Notes: generated by a model from the sequence alone, not told the origin. A stretch of 64,000 nt of DNA from Chinchilla lanigera (GCF_000276665.1 NW_004955402.1:7923472-7987471); one strand, 5' to 3'; positions 23,801 through 35,532 are shown, counted from the stretch's first letter. Program-made: numbers and translations.

Positions 23801-25320
23801 TCATTACAAACATTCAGGGAATTTAATTTGCCCTTGCCTGCTGCTGATTTTTAGTAGTTATGCTTTTTTAGATCACAGAGAAATATATTTTGAAAAATCT
23901 ACCTTTGATATTAAATAAAATAATTCTGTTTCTTACTGAAGAAAATCAGTAGGATGAGGTTGTGAGAGGCAGGAATATTTGCTTTTCTAGAAGAAAAAAG
24001 AAATTGTACAAATGCTTCTCGGGTTTGCATGGCTAAGGATAATCACTGAAAAAGCAGGAATAAATAAAGTCAATCAGTTCTCACAGTTTTGTGCATCTGT
24101 TTTGAGTTTTTGATTTTAATATATGCACAGCACAACGCTCATAGCTTAAGTGTGATCCCCAGCTGGCCCAGGAGGAGGTATAGAGCATTTTCACCCACAA
24201 CAGCCCCCTCATTGCCCTTTCTAATCCACAAGACTCTGTCCTAAGAGCTAACTAAGTTTTTGTCATGGATGCTGATAAATTGACTTTGTTCTTAAACGAT
24301 ATATGAGTGGATAGTTTAATTCTGAGATTATTACTTTTTAAATCATGTCCACATTATCAATACAAACTTGTTTAGGTGTCACTGTAGACCAGACTTAATG
24401 CTTCAAATTTATTATGTTCTCTGTGCAATATTAGATTTCCTGTCCATAGTGTAATTAAAAGTGGATCACTTTCGCTTGAGTTAAATGACGCCGAGTGATA
24501 TTGGATGGGTAGGAAACCATTACTTTTGGTGGAATGGAGCACCCTGGAAGATGCTGGTGTGCCCAGCAGGTGCACAGCGGGGCTCACCGCCCTTTGGGGA
24601 GTGGAGGCAGGGGTCTGTGTCTCAGTCTGGGTCACTGAAGAGGGAAACATTTCCAGAAATGGGTCCATGGTGAGGGCTGCATTATAGGAGGAGGGTGAGA
24701 GCCTAGATTGGGGTCCAAGATCTATAGCAGGAATGTGTGTATACCTTAGAATTAGGGCTTCTAGACCTGCCTTTATCCATCCTGCCTACCAAACACCAAG
24801 ATTAGTCCTTCTGCTTGTGATGGTGGGTACCAAGCTGCACCTGGAGGTCAGACGGTTCCAGTTCTGTGAAGAGACTGACAGCTATTAGGGCTGCTTCCCT
24901 GCAGATGCTGTAGGCCAAAGCTTGCCTCCTGGACAGGATGGATCTGCGCTTCAGCACCAGGCCCATGTCTTCACTGGCTTCAGCTTCATCTCCTAGCCAG
25001 GTGGACTCTAAAGATGAGCTGATCAGAACTCTGTGCGGTATCTCCGCAGTCGGTTTCATCTGCCTGCCCTGCCCCTCTTCCCTTCGCACCCTGAGTAAAT
25101 GGGCTTCCTGGAGGCAGACAGGAAGCAGGCTCAGAAGGATGCCGATCAGGGTCCCACTGAGCTCTTCCCTTGCTGGCTTTGGGATTCTGGGCATCTTGCT
25201 CCTCTACACCTCAGTTTCTCAATTTGTCAAAGACAGATATAATAGTGTTGGCCTCATGGGGTGAAATGCCCTGCTTACAGCAGTGGCTGGTAGTCCTGTT
25301 AGTCACCTTTTCCAGCGGGT
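20831..25320. other. Unassigned, largely single-copy sequence with L2/MIR fossils
   Basis: No gene was recognised. An antisense L2 fragment is likely at 22610-22740 (TATGCACTGGCAATCCTCTA, AGAACATGACAGTATAAAAG). A MIR-like piece is at 25180-25290 (CTCAGTTTCTCAATTTGTCA). Reading frames up to 130 codons (24802-25264) overlap on opposite strands and show no domain. Confidence 0.5.
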
Positions 25321-25329
25321 AGAAAAAAA

Positions 25330-25570
25330 ATCCTATTTAAACAATGGCCTTCAAAATCCAGCTAAAACACTATTCAGAAACCTGCAGCGATCTTACTGTC
25401 TGTTCACGTGGTATCCCTACTTTTTGCTTTTACCAGCTGACCCTTTCCTTTCTAACCACTCCTCTGGACACAAGGCTACCTGGGGGTGACAACAGTGTCT
25501 TCTGATTTATGGTCCCATTTCTGCAGTGATGTCCGGCACATCGTGGGCACTCGGAATAGCTGACTCATGC
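25330..25570 (+). mobile_element. L2 LINE 3' end fragment (sense)
   Basis: TGCTTTTACCAGCTGACCC, then GTGTCTTCTGATTTATGGTC, ending GATGTCCGGCACATCGTGGG, fits the conserved L2 3' terminal region, strongly diverged. Confidence 0.5.
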
Positions 25571-26130
25571 ATGGGAAAGCCTGTTATTTGGCAGTTATAC
25601 ATTACACACTTGTTGTTGTGCAGCGTTCGTGTTCAAGTTTATTTTGTAGGGGAGGTATGAGCTTCAGCAAATTCTTCAAATTTACCTGTTGAGCTCCTCT
25701 AGCTCTCTTAAATGGGCTTGACAATCAACACGAACGCAAGATCACTATTTATGAGCTGATTCTCTGTTGGAGGCGCCACAGTGACACTGTGAAAATAGCT
25801 GTAATTTAGCAATCGAGGAGCATTTGCCTCAGAGAGGAAGTTATTTGGCCTGATAACCTTCAGCTCCCACCGACATGGCGGAAAGTTGCATCAGATGGCT
25901 GGGCTGAAGACGGACACAGAAACCTGCCCATTCACTTTACATTGCCCTCGGGCCATTTTCAGAGCATATAAAAGCTAAGATTCCGACTGTAAGCCCCAAC
26001 ACTTGACAGATGAGTCCCACATGGCGGGAAATAGTCCCACCTATGGAATGTACCTACACTATTCTGTTAATGTTATTAAATTATTCATCTGGCGGCCAAA
26101 ATAGCCCCTGTGCTGGCTCCCACCGGCGAG
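25571..26130. other. Candidate conserved non-coding region
   Basis: No interspersed repeat was recognised. The sequence mixes homeodomain-like AT motifs (TGTAATTTAGCAATCGAG near 25800, TTAAATTATTCATC near 26075) with TGACAG motifs (26004), a style typical of conserved enhancers. This is an inference from composition; no alignment was possible. Confidence 0.3.
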
Positions 26131-27115
26131 GATATCAAGGAGAGCCCTGCAGGCAGTTCCCGTAGGGTCACTGGCGGCCTCCGCTCCTCTTCCCACCTCT
26201 TCCGAGTGTCCTTCCTAAGTAAGATGCACACAGATGTCTTTTAGGTACATCAGTGGAAGTGCAGGCAAGGAAAACTCTATTTTCCTACAGTTCCTGTAAG
26301 TTCCTGGTTGAAACAGGTCCCTGTAGCTTAGGTTAACTGCAGAAAAACAAGCAGAAGTGCATTAGCATACGTGTTTCATATTTACATGAGAGACAGCCAG
26401 GGACTGTTCAGTCCTCAAAGAAGGACTTGGAATTGCTGCTTGTGTGATACAGCAGAGGCCAGGAAATATTTGAAGGGGCAAGACACAGGAGAAGGTCTTA
26501 GAGCCTGGCGTGCTGGCAACCTGTGGGAAGGTGAATGCATGGCACATACGGGTCATCAGTAAATCTCGGTCCTGTCAGCTCCACTGCACACTCCCAGGCT
26601 ACTGAATGTCTGACACTGTCTAAGCCTTTGCTCTTCTGGGTTGAGAGGGAAGGGAGATGGCAACTCTTTGTAAATTTATTTCCTACTTTTGGGAAAGGAA
26701 GGGCAGAGAAGTTTGCTCTATCTGCTGCTTCTTAATTGCGCTCCTCTCTTACCAAATGGCATATTTTGGGGTGACAGATTGTGGTCTCCCCTAAAACAAG
26801 GCCATGCCTCCCAAAACCTGAAAGACTTCAGACAAATGTTAATCCACCAACCCGGCTCCTGACCCCCACCATGACCAGCATGTTATCCGGTGTATATCCT
26901 GGCCACCTTTGTCCCAAAGTTGTGTTTCTTATTTGGCTCTATTCAGGATCAAAACACTCTTCGGAACACGTGCAATCATTCATGTGTCGGGGAAACTGCA
27001 TCACCATTCAAACAATTCACACAATTTTTTTCTTTTTTGGGGGAAGGGTAGCAATGAAAATCAACCCAGTTTTTCTACCACTAACTTACTTCCCTATCCT
27101 TTTTTATTTTTTAAA
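26131..27115. other. Unassigned sequence
   Basis: No gene or repeat family was recognised. The small overlapping reading frames near 26781-27175 run into a B1 and are not gene-like. Confidence 0.45.
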
Positions 27116-27265
27116 CATTTGAGACAGGATCTTGCAAAGTCCTTTATTTTATTTTATTTTATTTTTTTACTTTGAGACAGGGTCTCCTTAAGTTCCTAGT
27201 CTGACTTGAACTCAGATCCTACTGCCTCAGCCTCCTCAATATCTGGGATTCCAGGCATGCCTGGC
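27116..27265 (-). mobile_element. B1 SINE (antisense) with expanded (TTTTA)n tail
   Basis: A (TTTTA)n tract at about 27144-27170 is followed by TTGAGACAGGGTCTCC, CTACTGCCTCAGCCTCC and GGCATGCCTGGCTTC, a reverse-complement B1. A short GAGACAGGATCTTGC piece before the tract suggests a second, truncated B1. Confidence 0.75.
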
Positions 27266-28097
27266 TTCATACCCTTTTGATGTAACAGTCCCCATAGGCC
27301 ACATGCTGGGGACATAAGATTGGGTGGGAATAAAAAAATGGAGCCTGTTTAAAATATTTTTAGTTTCCAAAGAAAATGCAAGGGACTTAAAGATTTTAAA
27401 TAATTTGATCGTGGCACCATGATAATAGCTTTTCTAGAAGAAGACGGAAAGCGAGAAGAGCTTGTAGGACAAAGACTCCTTTTTCTGCTGTGCTGTAATA
27501 AACCATTAAGACTAGTCCTGTTTAACTGTAGCTAATGAGAACTCCTGGTTCCTGCCAGTTTCTTTGTTTAAGAACTTCTTAGCCTATTGGTTGATAACCT
27601 GCTTTTGAGATATTTAGAAACTAGGTTATTAAATTTGCCGTAGATACATTTTAAAAAGTGCATTATTTCCTGTTTGCAGTCCTTGCAGTATGGCTGTCAA
27701 CTCCTGTGCTCGAAGTGGTAATGCTAGCGATAATATTTCGAGCACTTACAGGAATCAGGAAGTCTACATACTTTTTATTGCATTTTTAGGTATCTTTGCA
27801 GGAGACACCTTTGCCCTTACATTCCAGATTAGGAGCCTGTGTTTTTAGAGGTCAAGGAATTTGCCTGGGGTTAACAATCAGCTGGAATCTGGTCTCAGGC
27901 TTGCCTGACCCGGGCCCTTGCTTTTCCTGCTCTACCATTTGCTGCTGTGGGGTGGTTTTCTTTGGAAAGAAAAAATATTATTGCATATGAACAAATATTA
28001 TTGAAACTAATATTATGAGGAGGCTTGTTTTCTGTGTTCCATCTGAAATCCTGTGGAGGGAAGCTGTCCGCCTCGTTGCTGCTTCAGCAATGCTTTC
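27266..28097. other. Unassigned sequence
   Basis: No gene or repeat family was recognised in this AT-rich interval. Confidence 0.45.
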
Positions 28098-28202
28098 TGT
28101 TTTTTTTTTTTTTTTTTGGTTTTTCTCCGGTACCGGGAACCGAACTCACGACCTTGCGCTTGCCAGGCAGGCGCTTTTGCCGCTGAACTAAATCCCCAGC
28201 CC
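28098..28202 (-). mobile_element. Young ID SINE (antisense)
   Basis: Oligo-T, then TTTTTCTCCGGTACCGGGAA, ending CTAAATCCCCAGCCC. Flanking AGCAATGCTTTC (28086-28097) recurs from 28203. It carries the longer 3' end (GGTACCGGAGAAAAA in sense) shared with the copies at 32054 and 43753. Confidence 0.95.
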
Positions 28203-29170
28203 AGCAATGCTTTCATTATCAAGATGATGGTCAAGTTCTCCAGCTCTTCACTTTTTTTCTTGAAAACTTTAATTTTGTTGTTAAAGCTTCGGGTTCCTTT
28301 GGATTTCCCAGCGATCACAACATTGCCATATGGTATTGCAGTCAGCACATCACTGGAATAGGCTTCTCAGAAAAAAAAATGTATATACATACGTACTGTG
28401 TATGGAAAATCAGCTATCCAAAGGTAAGGGATTTGACACATGTCCAAATAAGAACAATTTGAAAATTGCAAATAAATGATTACCATTTAACTCTTTAGTT
28501 ATTCATGAAAGGCAACAAGAGCCGTTATTATAAATTCATATGCACATGCAAGCAATGAGGGGTAAGAATGATATGGAATGATTCCAAAAACAAAGTCTTT
28601 TTCATATCTATGTAATTTCTTCCTCAAGAAATCCAGTGTCTTACGGCATTCTAATGAATCTTCCCATCTCTTGACTTTTGCCTGCTACTTTGACTAATTG
28701 GAATCAGCCGTGCATGTTAATTATGTAGGCAAATTAAGTAAACTCCAAGCTGATAGTTGAAAGTCATCATGAATTTCCAGCTCGGCTGCCTTGCTTATTC
28801 CTGTGTGACCTTAGGCGGGACTGTTAACCTATCTGTGCTTCCTGTCCTCCATGGGCAAACTGAGGCTGGAAAGCAGCAGCTTTTGAGGAGCGTTGCTGCT
28901 CACTTTCAAAGCTGAGTAGCAAAGCTGAAACACAGCTAAGTTAAAAAGTCTTTGGACCTTAGAGTGAAATCAGTGAGTATTAGCTGTTGTATTTTAAGGA
29001 ACTCTGCTACAAGTAAGAACGTTTCCATTTGCTTAGAGAAACACATACTCGAATTCTTTCGAGGCACAGAACACTAAGAGGCAGTGCGATATACATAGGA
29101 AATAAAATCAAATATTTCTAAAATGTGAAAAGGCTATAATGAATTTCAGCTCAGAAAGTATTGAACCAAT
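28203..29170. other. Unassigned sequence with a MIR fragment
   Basis: A MIR core/tail fragment is at about 28785-28870 (TGTGTGACCTTAGGCGGGAC, GGGCAAACTGAGGCTGG). Upstream, 28640-28780 contains AT-rich homeodomain-like motifs (TTAATTATGTAGGCAAATTA) and could be a conserved element. No gene was recognised. Confidence 0.45.
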
Positions 29171-30110
29171 GTGTTTGATCCGTGGACATGTCTCACCTAC
29201 GCGGGTGAGCGAGGGAAAGGCAGGTCAGGCCTGTGCCCAGGCGCTTACAGTCTAGCTGGGGAAGAGGGACCGACTCGGAGGGAGGAGGCCTGCGCTGGCC
29301 TGGGAGGAAGGAGCCCGAGGCGGAGCTGGAGGAAGGCAGGGCGGCTCCCAGCTGCGAGGTTCGGCGCTGAGTCATCCTGGGGCCAACAGGCCAGGGCTCT
29401 GCACACGCAGGCCCTGCCCCACAGGCTGGGGTGGAGGCAGAGACTCCGAGCCACTCACCAGCTGTCAGGTGATGTCCCGCACACTGTCATCAGCTCTCGG
29501 TGACGTGGAACCAGCAGGAGAGGAGCAACTTCTGTAGTGGAAGCCGTGAGCAGCGGTCAGGGGCAGGGTGTGAGGGGCTGTTTCCGAGTCTGCGGAGAGG
29601 TCAGAAGCAGCGAAGAGTGGCCTGGGCGCCTGGGAAGAGGATTGGGAAGGGCAGGAGACACAGGGCGAAGGGAGGGTACCAGGGTCACCTTCGATGACCA
29701 AGAGGACCCCCTGTGTACACAGGGAATTTAGGAGAGCCAGGCTGTGCGGGGCGGGGAGGGACCGGCTGGGTCTGAGTTGCTGGAGGGCTCGCGGGGCACT
29801 CCAGAGGCTTCCGCGGCCGGGGCGGAGGTGAATGTTGAGTCCCCCGGTGTGGCGGTGGTGGCTGCCATAGACAGCAGGAATTTCAGAGCTCTCCACAGGC
29901 CAGGGAGGAGTGACAGGACAAGCACTGAGGAGGCGGCTGGGGCTGGGAAGGTCACTTCGGGGGACAGGGAGAGGGGCAGGCGAGCGCAGAAGGGAGGACT
30001 GGGGTTGCAGAGGGCCCCAGGGAAGGATGGCACGCTCAGGAAACCGACCGGGACACAGAAAACCGACCGGGGCACAGAAGTTCGTTCAGCGAAACTGCCA
30101 GGAATGCTCA
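29171..30110. promoter_or_regulatory. CpG-rich block, possible CpG island
   Basis: About 0.9 kb of strongly GC-rich sequence with frequent CpGs (for example CCGCGGCCGGGGCGGAG at 29809) and a GC-box-like GGGGCGGGG at 29749, in an otherwise AT-rich window. Open frames occur on both strands, as expected of GC-rich DNA, and none resembles a known protein. A 19-bp tandem duplication (AACCGACCGGG...) is at 30042-30079, and an L2-like antisense phrase (CGCTTACAGTCTAGCTGGGG) is at 29242. An orphan promoter is possible but unproven. Confidence 0.45.
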
Positions 30111-30707
30111 TTTTGAATTTCTTGCAATTAAAAAGGCTGCCAGAGTCATAGAAAATTCTGAAAATATTTTTAAAAACCCACAGAAAGTAAATAAAATCAC
30201 ATAATTTCTTTATACAGCAAAACTCGTCTTTTTTTTCCCAAGCGAATCTGCACATTCATGCCTTTCCTTTGCACACATACACAAACTGGAATTGCGCAGT
30301 CTTTATTATTTTGTATTTGCCTTTAAAATATGATTTGAACATTTCCACTTGGACGCTGAGTAATCCATTATAATATCCTTCCGCATGGGTATAGTGTTTG
30401 TCTGGAAAAGACATTAGGGTCAAGCAAAGGTTTTCCATGTAGGAGTAACCCCGGCCGAGGGGAAAGAACTCACGCAGAGGCTGAACACAAATGTTTGTTG
30501 AATGAATGATCTGAGGGTGAACCCTGAAGAAGATGGAGCCAGGAGCCTGCCGGGGCAACAGAAGTGAGCCCTTGGCGGCAACGGGTGTATTTTCAAATGA
30601 AATAAATATACGTGCAGCTGAATGATTGGTAGATGAAGAAAAGAATGCTGGGTGGCTTTGATATTTGCAATAAGCTACTGGGTAAAGTCTTTTATGAGAT
30701 GAGGGAA
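30111..30707. other. Unassigned sequence
   Basis: No repeat or gene was recognised. It contains a TTGTTGAATGAATGATCTGA phrase of the kind often seen at L2 3' ends. Confidence 0.4.
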
Positions 30708-30741
30708 AAGAAGTTAATTAATTAACTAATTAATTAATTAA

Positions 30742-30828
30742 ATTTTTTTTTTCTGGTACCGGGAACCGAACTCACGAGCTTGCGCTTGCCAGGCAGGCGC
30801 TGTGCCACTGAGCTAAATCCCCAGCCCC
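30742..30828 (-). mobile_element. Young ID SINE (antisense) with 12-bp target duplication
   Basis: The target AAGAAGTTAATT is at 30708-30719 and 30829-30840. After the first copy comes a (TTAA)n expansion (about 30714-30741), then oligo-T and the reverse-complement ID. Confidence 0.95.
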
Positions 30829-30840
30829 AAGAAGTTAATT

Positions 30841-31650
30841 TAAAAAGAGAAACCTTTCTTGGTCTTGTTTCCGAGAACATAGGCCTAAGCAATGAAGGAG
30901 GAGGTGATCATAAATGAGCACATTTTGCGCATCCCCCCCACCCCACCCCAGCAGCTGGAAATCCCAACAGTCTCACAGACACTGCTGAGAATGGGTGAGC
31001 GCATGCATGCTGTTTAAATAAATCATTCAAATTTACTTGGTCCTCTTGTTTTTATTCTGTAGATTCTCAAAACTCTCCAAAACTCTACCTGAAGGAGAAA
31101 GTCATTGTCTGATATGGTTCTTATGAAAACATACATAAATGTGTCATAGTATTTTTCCTTTTTCCATGGATATGTAATACTCTGGCTTCATCTCTAGGTA
31201 GAATAACAGGGCTCAGACTTTTCAGACATATTCAGAATCCTCATTTCTTATTCAGAGGTACATAGCACCTGACTGAAATATTGACTATTTGGTCCTTTTT
31301 CCTGCTTTGGATGGCATCTAGGAATTATTAATGCACATCTGTGTACTTAAGTAATAGAAATACAGGCTGACAGGAAGTAGGTGGTAAATGCTTTCTCTTC
31401 TTGTTTCTCTGTGTTTTAAAAAATTATGCTTGCTTTTGCTATCCAGGCTGGTGCTGTGGTCATGGTAGCAGGGAGTTTCTGGCACGACGTATTCTATTAG
31501 TGTCAGGCAAAACCATCTGCTGCATCCTGTCTAGCACTGACCTTGGACATGAGACTTCAGTTCTATTGTATGACAACCAAAGAACCCTGTAGTTTGGGGA
31601 TGGTGATTTTTGTTTGCTACTTTGCTAAGTGAAATGGCTTGATGTGATTG
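30841..31650. other. Unassigned sequence
   Basis: A C-rich homopolymer-like tract is at 30931-30950. No gene or repeat family was recognised. Confidence 0.45.
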
Positions 31651-31654
31651 TGTT

Positions 31655-31900
31655 TAGGGTCACTGAATGGTTTGAATGTGATTTGTCCCTGATAAAACTC
31701 ATGCTGAAATTTACTTTCCAGTGTAAGGTTGTGGAGGACCACCTAGGCGACTCCTTGAAAGAGGAGCAATTGCCTCCATTTTGGCTGAACCTAATCCTAT
31801 TTCCAAGTGTTGATGTGTACAGAGCTGGCTGGGACTTTTCCTTATTCCTTCACTTGGCTTTAAGCAATGCGGATCAGTCTAGCCAAGGTGCTCATGGTAA
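31655..31900 (+). mobile_element. MaLR-type LTR, 5' part (sense), diverged
   Basis: TGAATGGTTTGAATGTGATT then AACTCATGCTGAAATTTACT is the typical start of MLT1/ORR1-like LTRs. Its 3' part may be 32600-32950. Confidence 0.55.
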
Positions 31901-32053
31901 TCTTTGGAGATGGCAGGTATGGTTCCCCTGACCCCGTTCTCACATGTGAGCTGGGATGAAGCAGGATATGTGAGCCAGTGCTCCATGCTGTCACTGGGAT
32001 CAAGCCTTGGGATAGAGGCTCTGACTTCCTGGGGCTTCAAACATCACATTTCA

Positions 32054-32173
32054 GGGGCTGGGGATTTAGCCCAGCGGCAAAAGCGCCTGCCTGGCAAGCG
32101 CAAGGTTGTGAGTTCAGTTCCCGGTACCGGAGAAAAAACAAAAAAAAAAAAAAAAAAAAACAAAAAAAAAAAC
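32054..32173 (+). mobile_element. Young ID SINE (sense) with 13-bp target duplication
   Basis: GGGGCTGGGGATTTAGCCCA (tRNA-like A box) to TTCCCGGTACCGGAG, then a long A-rich tail. CATCACATTTCAG occurs at 32042-32054 and 32174-32186. It is the only sense-oriented ID of the eleven. Confidence 0.97.
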
Positions 32174-32599
32174 CATCACATTTCAGAGCTGAAGCACTGA
32201 TCCCAAAACATTAGACACTACCTCAGTTGTGTTATGCAGATTACTCTTTTTGCATGTCCTTGTCTCTGCATTGGCAGAGGTGGGTTCAGGCCTCCTACCT
32301 AACTCAGCTCATGGCACTCACCTACTTCCTGTGGTTCTCACAGTCACTCATCCTCAAGCTACTCCCTTCTTCATGAATGAATAAAACCCGGGTTCGGCCT
32401 TGGGTGGAGGCCTTTGTTCCGGAGAGCCATCATCATGGCTGGACTTAGAACTCCTTGGCTCCCCATAACTACAAATATGCCTTAGTGTCTTTATTCTCGC
32501 CATGGGTTGCACTGGAAATGGTAGATTGGAATTAACCTGCTAGAATTCCAATAACTTTTCATGGGATTACACATATAACTTCCTGGGCTATGACGAAGA

Positions 32600-32950
32600 C
32601 TGGGAAGGGCTCTCTGTATAAAGCTATTGAGACATAGTGGGACATGGAAAATGTGTTAGGTCACAGGGCTCCACCTTTATGAAGGAATTAATGTAGTTCC
32701 TGTCATCATAAAAGGATTGTTGGAAAGAGTCCATCCCATTTTGTAGCTTCTATCTTCTGTTTGGGTGTGCTTGTCCTTAGCTTTCCACCATGAATCAAAG
32801 CAGCAGAAGGCCATTACCACCAGAAGCAGACCCAACACCAATGGCCAGTCTTGGGCTTCTTGACCTCCTGAACCCAAGTCAGCCTTTTTATAAATTATCA
32901 GGCCTCAGATATTCTTTTACAGTGACAGAAAACATAGTAAGCCAGTCCCA
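32600..32950 (+). mobile_element. MaLR-type LTR, 3' part (sense)
   Basis: GGGCTCCACCTTTATGAAGG, TTTTTATAAATTATCAGGCC, TCAGATATTCTTTTACAG and GAAAACATAGTAAG fit the 3' half of an MLT1-like LTR. The intervening 31900-32600 could be diverged LTR sequence or an insertion; an AATAAA lies at about 32379. Confidence 0.6.
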
Positions 32951-34429
32951 TTCAAAGTACTAAACTCTATATCTGTATTTAGATGTGCATAGCTGAACAT
33001 CAGAATAGTCAATACTGCGGCTGCAGGCTGCCCACCATAAGACTATGCAGATCAGATTAACAGGTGCAACAGAAAATGACCACTGAACTGAACCCTGAAG
33101 TGGCTGCAAGAATAACATTGCTGTTGTGGTGTTGATGTCTTAGAAGGCCAGCCAATGGCTTGAAAGGTTACTTATGCGAAGCTATTCACGAGTAGGCACT
33201 CTCCCTACTAGATAATCCCCATAAGATGCTACTGAATGTAACCGAAAAAGACCACATAGTACTCAGTAATCCCAAGAAATGGTCACACCATACTGAAGGA
33301 AATTAAGGCAACAGGAGTGGTTATTAGAGTCACAGCAGTGAGGTGGAGGAGAAGGTTGAAATGACATTTCCAATTTAGAAGTTCTATTTATAGTCACTGG
33401 AACATTCCAAGACTATTCAGCCCTGGCCTAACATGTTTTGGGTGGTTTCTCCTCTTCAGAGTAAATTTATTGGAAGAATCATAGGTAACTGTGTTCTTTC
33501 ACTTTAGCTTATGCAGTGTCTCAGGGAAAATGGAATGCTACCTTTGGGGGGAAAAACCTAAAGACCTTCTCCATATATGAAATAGCTGTGTGCAACTAAC
33601 ATATAATAAGAGTGACAGCCCAAATCATTTCAATGATCTTAATGAAGCAAGTTTAATTAGAAAATTCTAGCAAGGGGCACATGTTATTTCTGGTGTTTGT
33701 ATGAAAATAAGCATCCCTTTTATTTCAGAAAGATAGTTTTTCAGAAAGAAGATATCAAATGATTAGAGTTCTGTTTTCTAATATACCATTGTATCAAGGG
33801 AATTCATGTAATCAATCAGCAAAATATACTGGCAACTCTAACATTTATTAAGGAGCTGGGGACCAGCTGCATGTTCTCCCAGATTACTTCATAAATACTT
33901 AATAACATATTCTATCATCTGGCTTTTGGGTTTACAACTGGAGGTCTGAATCCAATTTGCAGTTTTTGTGCCAGGATATTTAAATCACTTTTGTGAGAAC
34001 AAAGGGCCATTGTCTTGCAAAAAAACAAAGGAAAGAAGGCAAGGAGTCCCCAGAAATGGCTGTTGGACAACTTTAGGAAGTCAGCTGGCAGGAAATGCTC
34101 CTCTAGGGAAATTTTTTTTAGAAGAAATTGAAATAAGATACAGAAAATAATTTGCTTACCAAGTTGTTACTGTATATATTTGCTGGAAGTTCCCATGGTA
34201 AAAGGAATAAATAAGTGAAAGCAAGTAATTTTATTCATTTTGTCCGTATAGCTGCTCTAGAGGGATGGCTTTTCAACTAGTCAGGACGGCATAGAATGGA
34301 AATGGACCAGACAGACGTGTAGACATTTTGTTCATTTCTGCTTCAGGAATGTGGGATTTTGTTATTACGACCATTTGATATCTGCAAACCAAAGAAATGC
34401 TGGTCTCTTAATCCTTGCTTTATTTTTTT
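32951..34429. other. Unassigned sequence
   Basis: No gene or repeat family was recognised. Reading frames are short. Confidence 0.45.
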
Positions 34430-34970
34430 TTCCGTGTAGATGTTTACTTGTTGTAGCATCAGTTTTTGAAGTGACTGTCTTTTCTTTATTGTAAATAAAG
34501 TATTATAACACTAAAGGATTGACTGTACTGACTTTGCTTCTTTGTCCAAGATTACTTGAGTATAATGATTGTGTCTGCTTCTTGGTTCTGTATTCTATTT
34601 GCCTATTTTTGCCATTACCTCACTGTCATGATTCTTGTAGATTTATAGTAAGTTTTGAAGTCATGTGGTATGAGTCCGCCAACATTTTTCCTCCTTATTT
34701 TCTTGGCTTTTATGGGTCTTTTGCCTCTTGTACACTTCAGAATCAGTTTGTTGATATTAACAAAATAACTTGGCAGGGTGTTGCAATGAATCTATTGATC
34801 AGATAGGGGGACTAATTTTTTAAACAGTAATATGTCTTCCTATCTAGAAACATGGGGTAAGCTCTAGTTGTTTCTTTCCAAAAAATTTTGTGACTTTCTT
34901 CTTGTAGATATTGTACACATTTGATTTCTAGCTCTTTATACACCTTGGATTTATAAACAGTGTTCATTTT
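34430..34970 (-). mobile_element. Old L1 ORF2 C-terminal part (antisense), left of the TMEM30A retrocopy
   Basis: TGTTTACTTGTTGTAGCATC, then TTTGTCCAAGATTACTTGAG, GGTATGAGTCCGCCAACATT and TTGCAATGAATCTATTGATC are the antisense of the ORF2 C-terminal region. It is probably the 3' portion of the L1 resuming at 38868. Confidence 0.75.
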
Positions 34971-35012
34971 TATTAATACACAGCATACTAACAGAATGTT
35001 GTCTTTTCATAT

Positions 35013-35097
35013 AATCAATGTTAAAAATAAACTATTATTATCCAATCAAGGTTAAAAATAAACTATCATTATACAAGGTTAAAAATATTTCTCATTA
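35013..35097. repeat. 31-bp tandem repeat, about 2.8 copies
   Basis: AATCAA(T/G)GTTAAAAATAAA recurs at 35013 and 35044, with a partial, more diverged third copy from about 35073. It may lie in the 3' UTR of the TMEM30A retrocopy. Confidence 0.8.
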
Positions 35098-35165
35098 TTC
35101 ACTTGACTTCTCTCTTGGTTGACTGATTATCTTTAGGTAGCACAATTTTTTTTCCACTTATTCTT

Positions 35166-35247
35166 TTCTTGTGAGGGTATCAGGAGTCAAAATCAGGACC
35201 TTGCACTTGCCAGGCAGACACTTGTGCCACTGAGCTATATCCCTGAC
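35166..35247 (-). mobile_element. ID SINE (antisense), older, with 12-bp target duplication
   Basis: GTATCAGGAGTCAAAATCAG to ATATCCCTGA; the flanks CCACTTATTCTT at 35154-35165 and 35248-35259 are identical. It lies in the presumed 3' UTR of the TMEM30A retrocopy, so it landed after that retrocopy if the 3' UTR indeed extends this far. Confidence 0.9.
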
Positions 35248-35443
35248 CCACTTATTCTTAAAGTGCCTTATAATTTCAATGAAATGTTTTAGCTTCTACT
35301 TACTAATTTCAACTGGGAAACTTTCCATGTCAAAATACATGCCACAAATAAATGCATTTTTTTTTCCAATTCTTCTACTTAACCTAGTTGCTTTGAAATG
35401 GAGTAAGATGCTTTGAAACTTGAATATGATATCAATGTTTCTA

Positions 35444-35532
35444 TTTTTTTTTTTTCCCAGTATCAGGAATCAAACTTAGGACCTTACACTTGCCAGGCAG
35501 GTGCATATGCCACTGAGCTATATCCTCGGCCC
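35444..35532 (-). mobile_element. ID SINE (antisense)
   Basis: Oligo-T, CCCAGTATCAGGAATCAAAC, ending ATATCCTCGGCCC. The flanks ATATCAATGTTTCTA and AGATCAGTGTTTCTA are a slightly decayed duplication. Confidence 0.9.

Noticed and set aside
24802..25264. Overlapping 130- and 108-codon frames on opposite strands
   Set aside because: Mutually antisense, no domain recognised, and the end overlaps a MIR-like fragment.
32054..32130. tRNA-like A and B box sequence considered as a tRNA gene
   Set aside because: It is the tRNA-derived head of an ID SINE, with A-tail and target duplication; no functional cloverleaf gene is implied.
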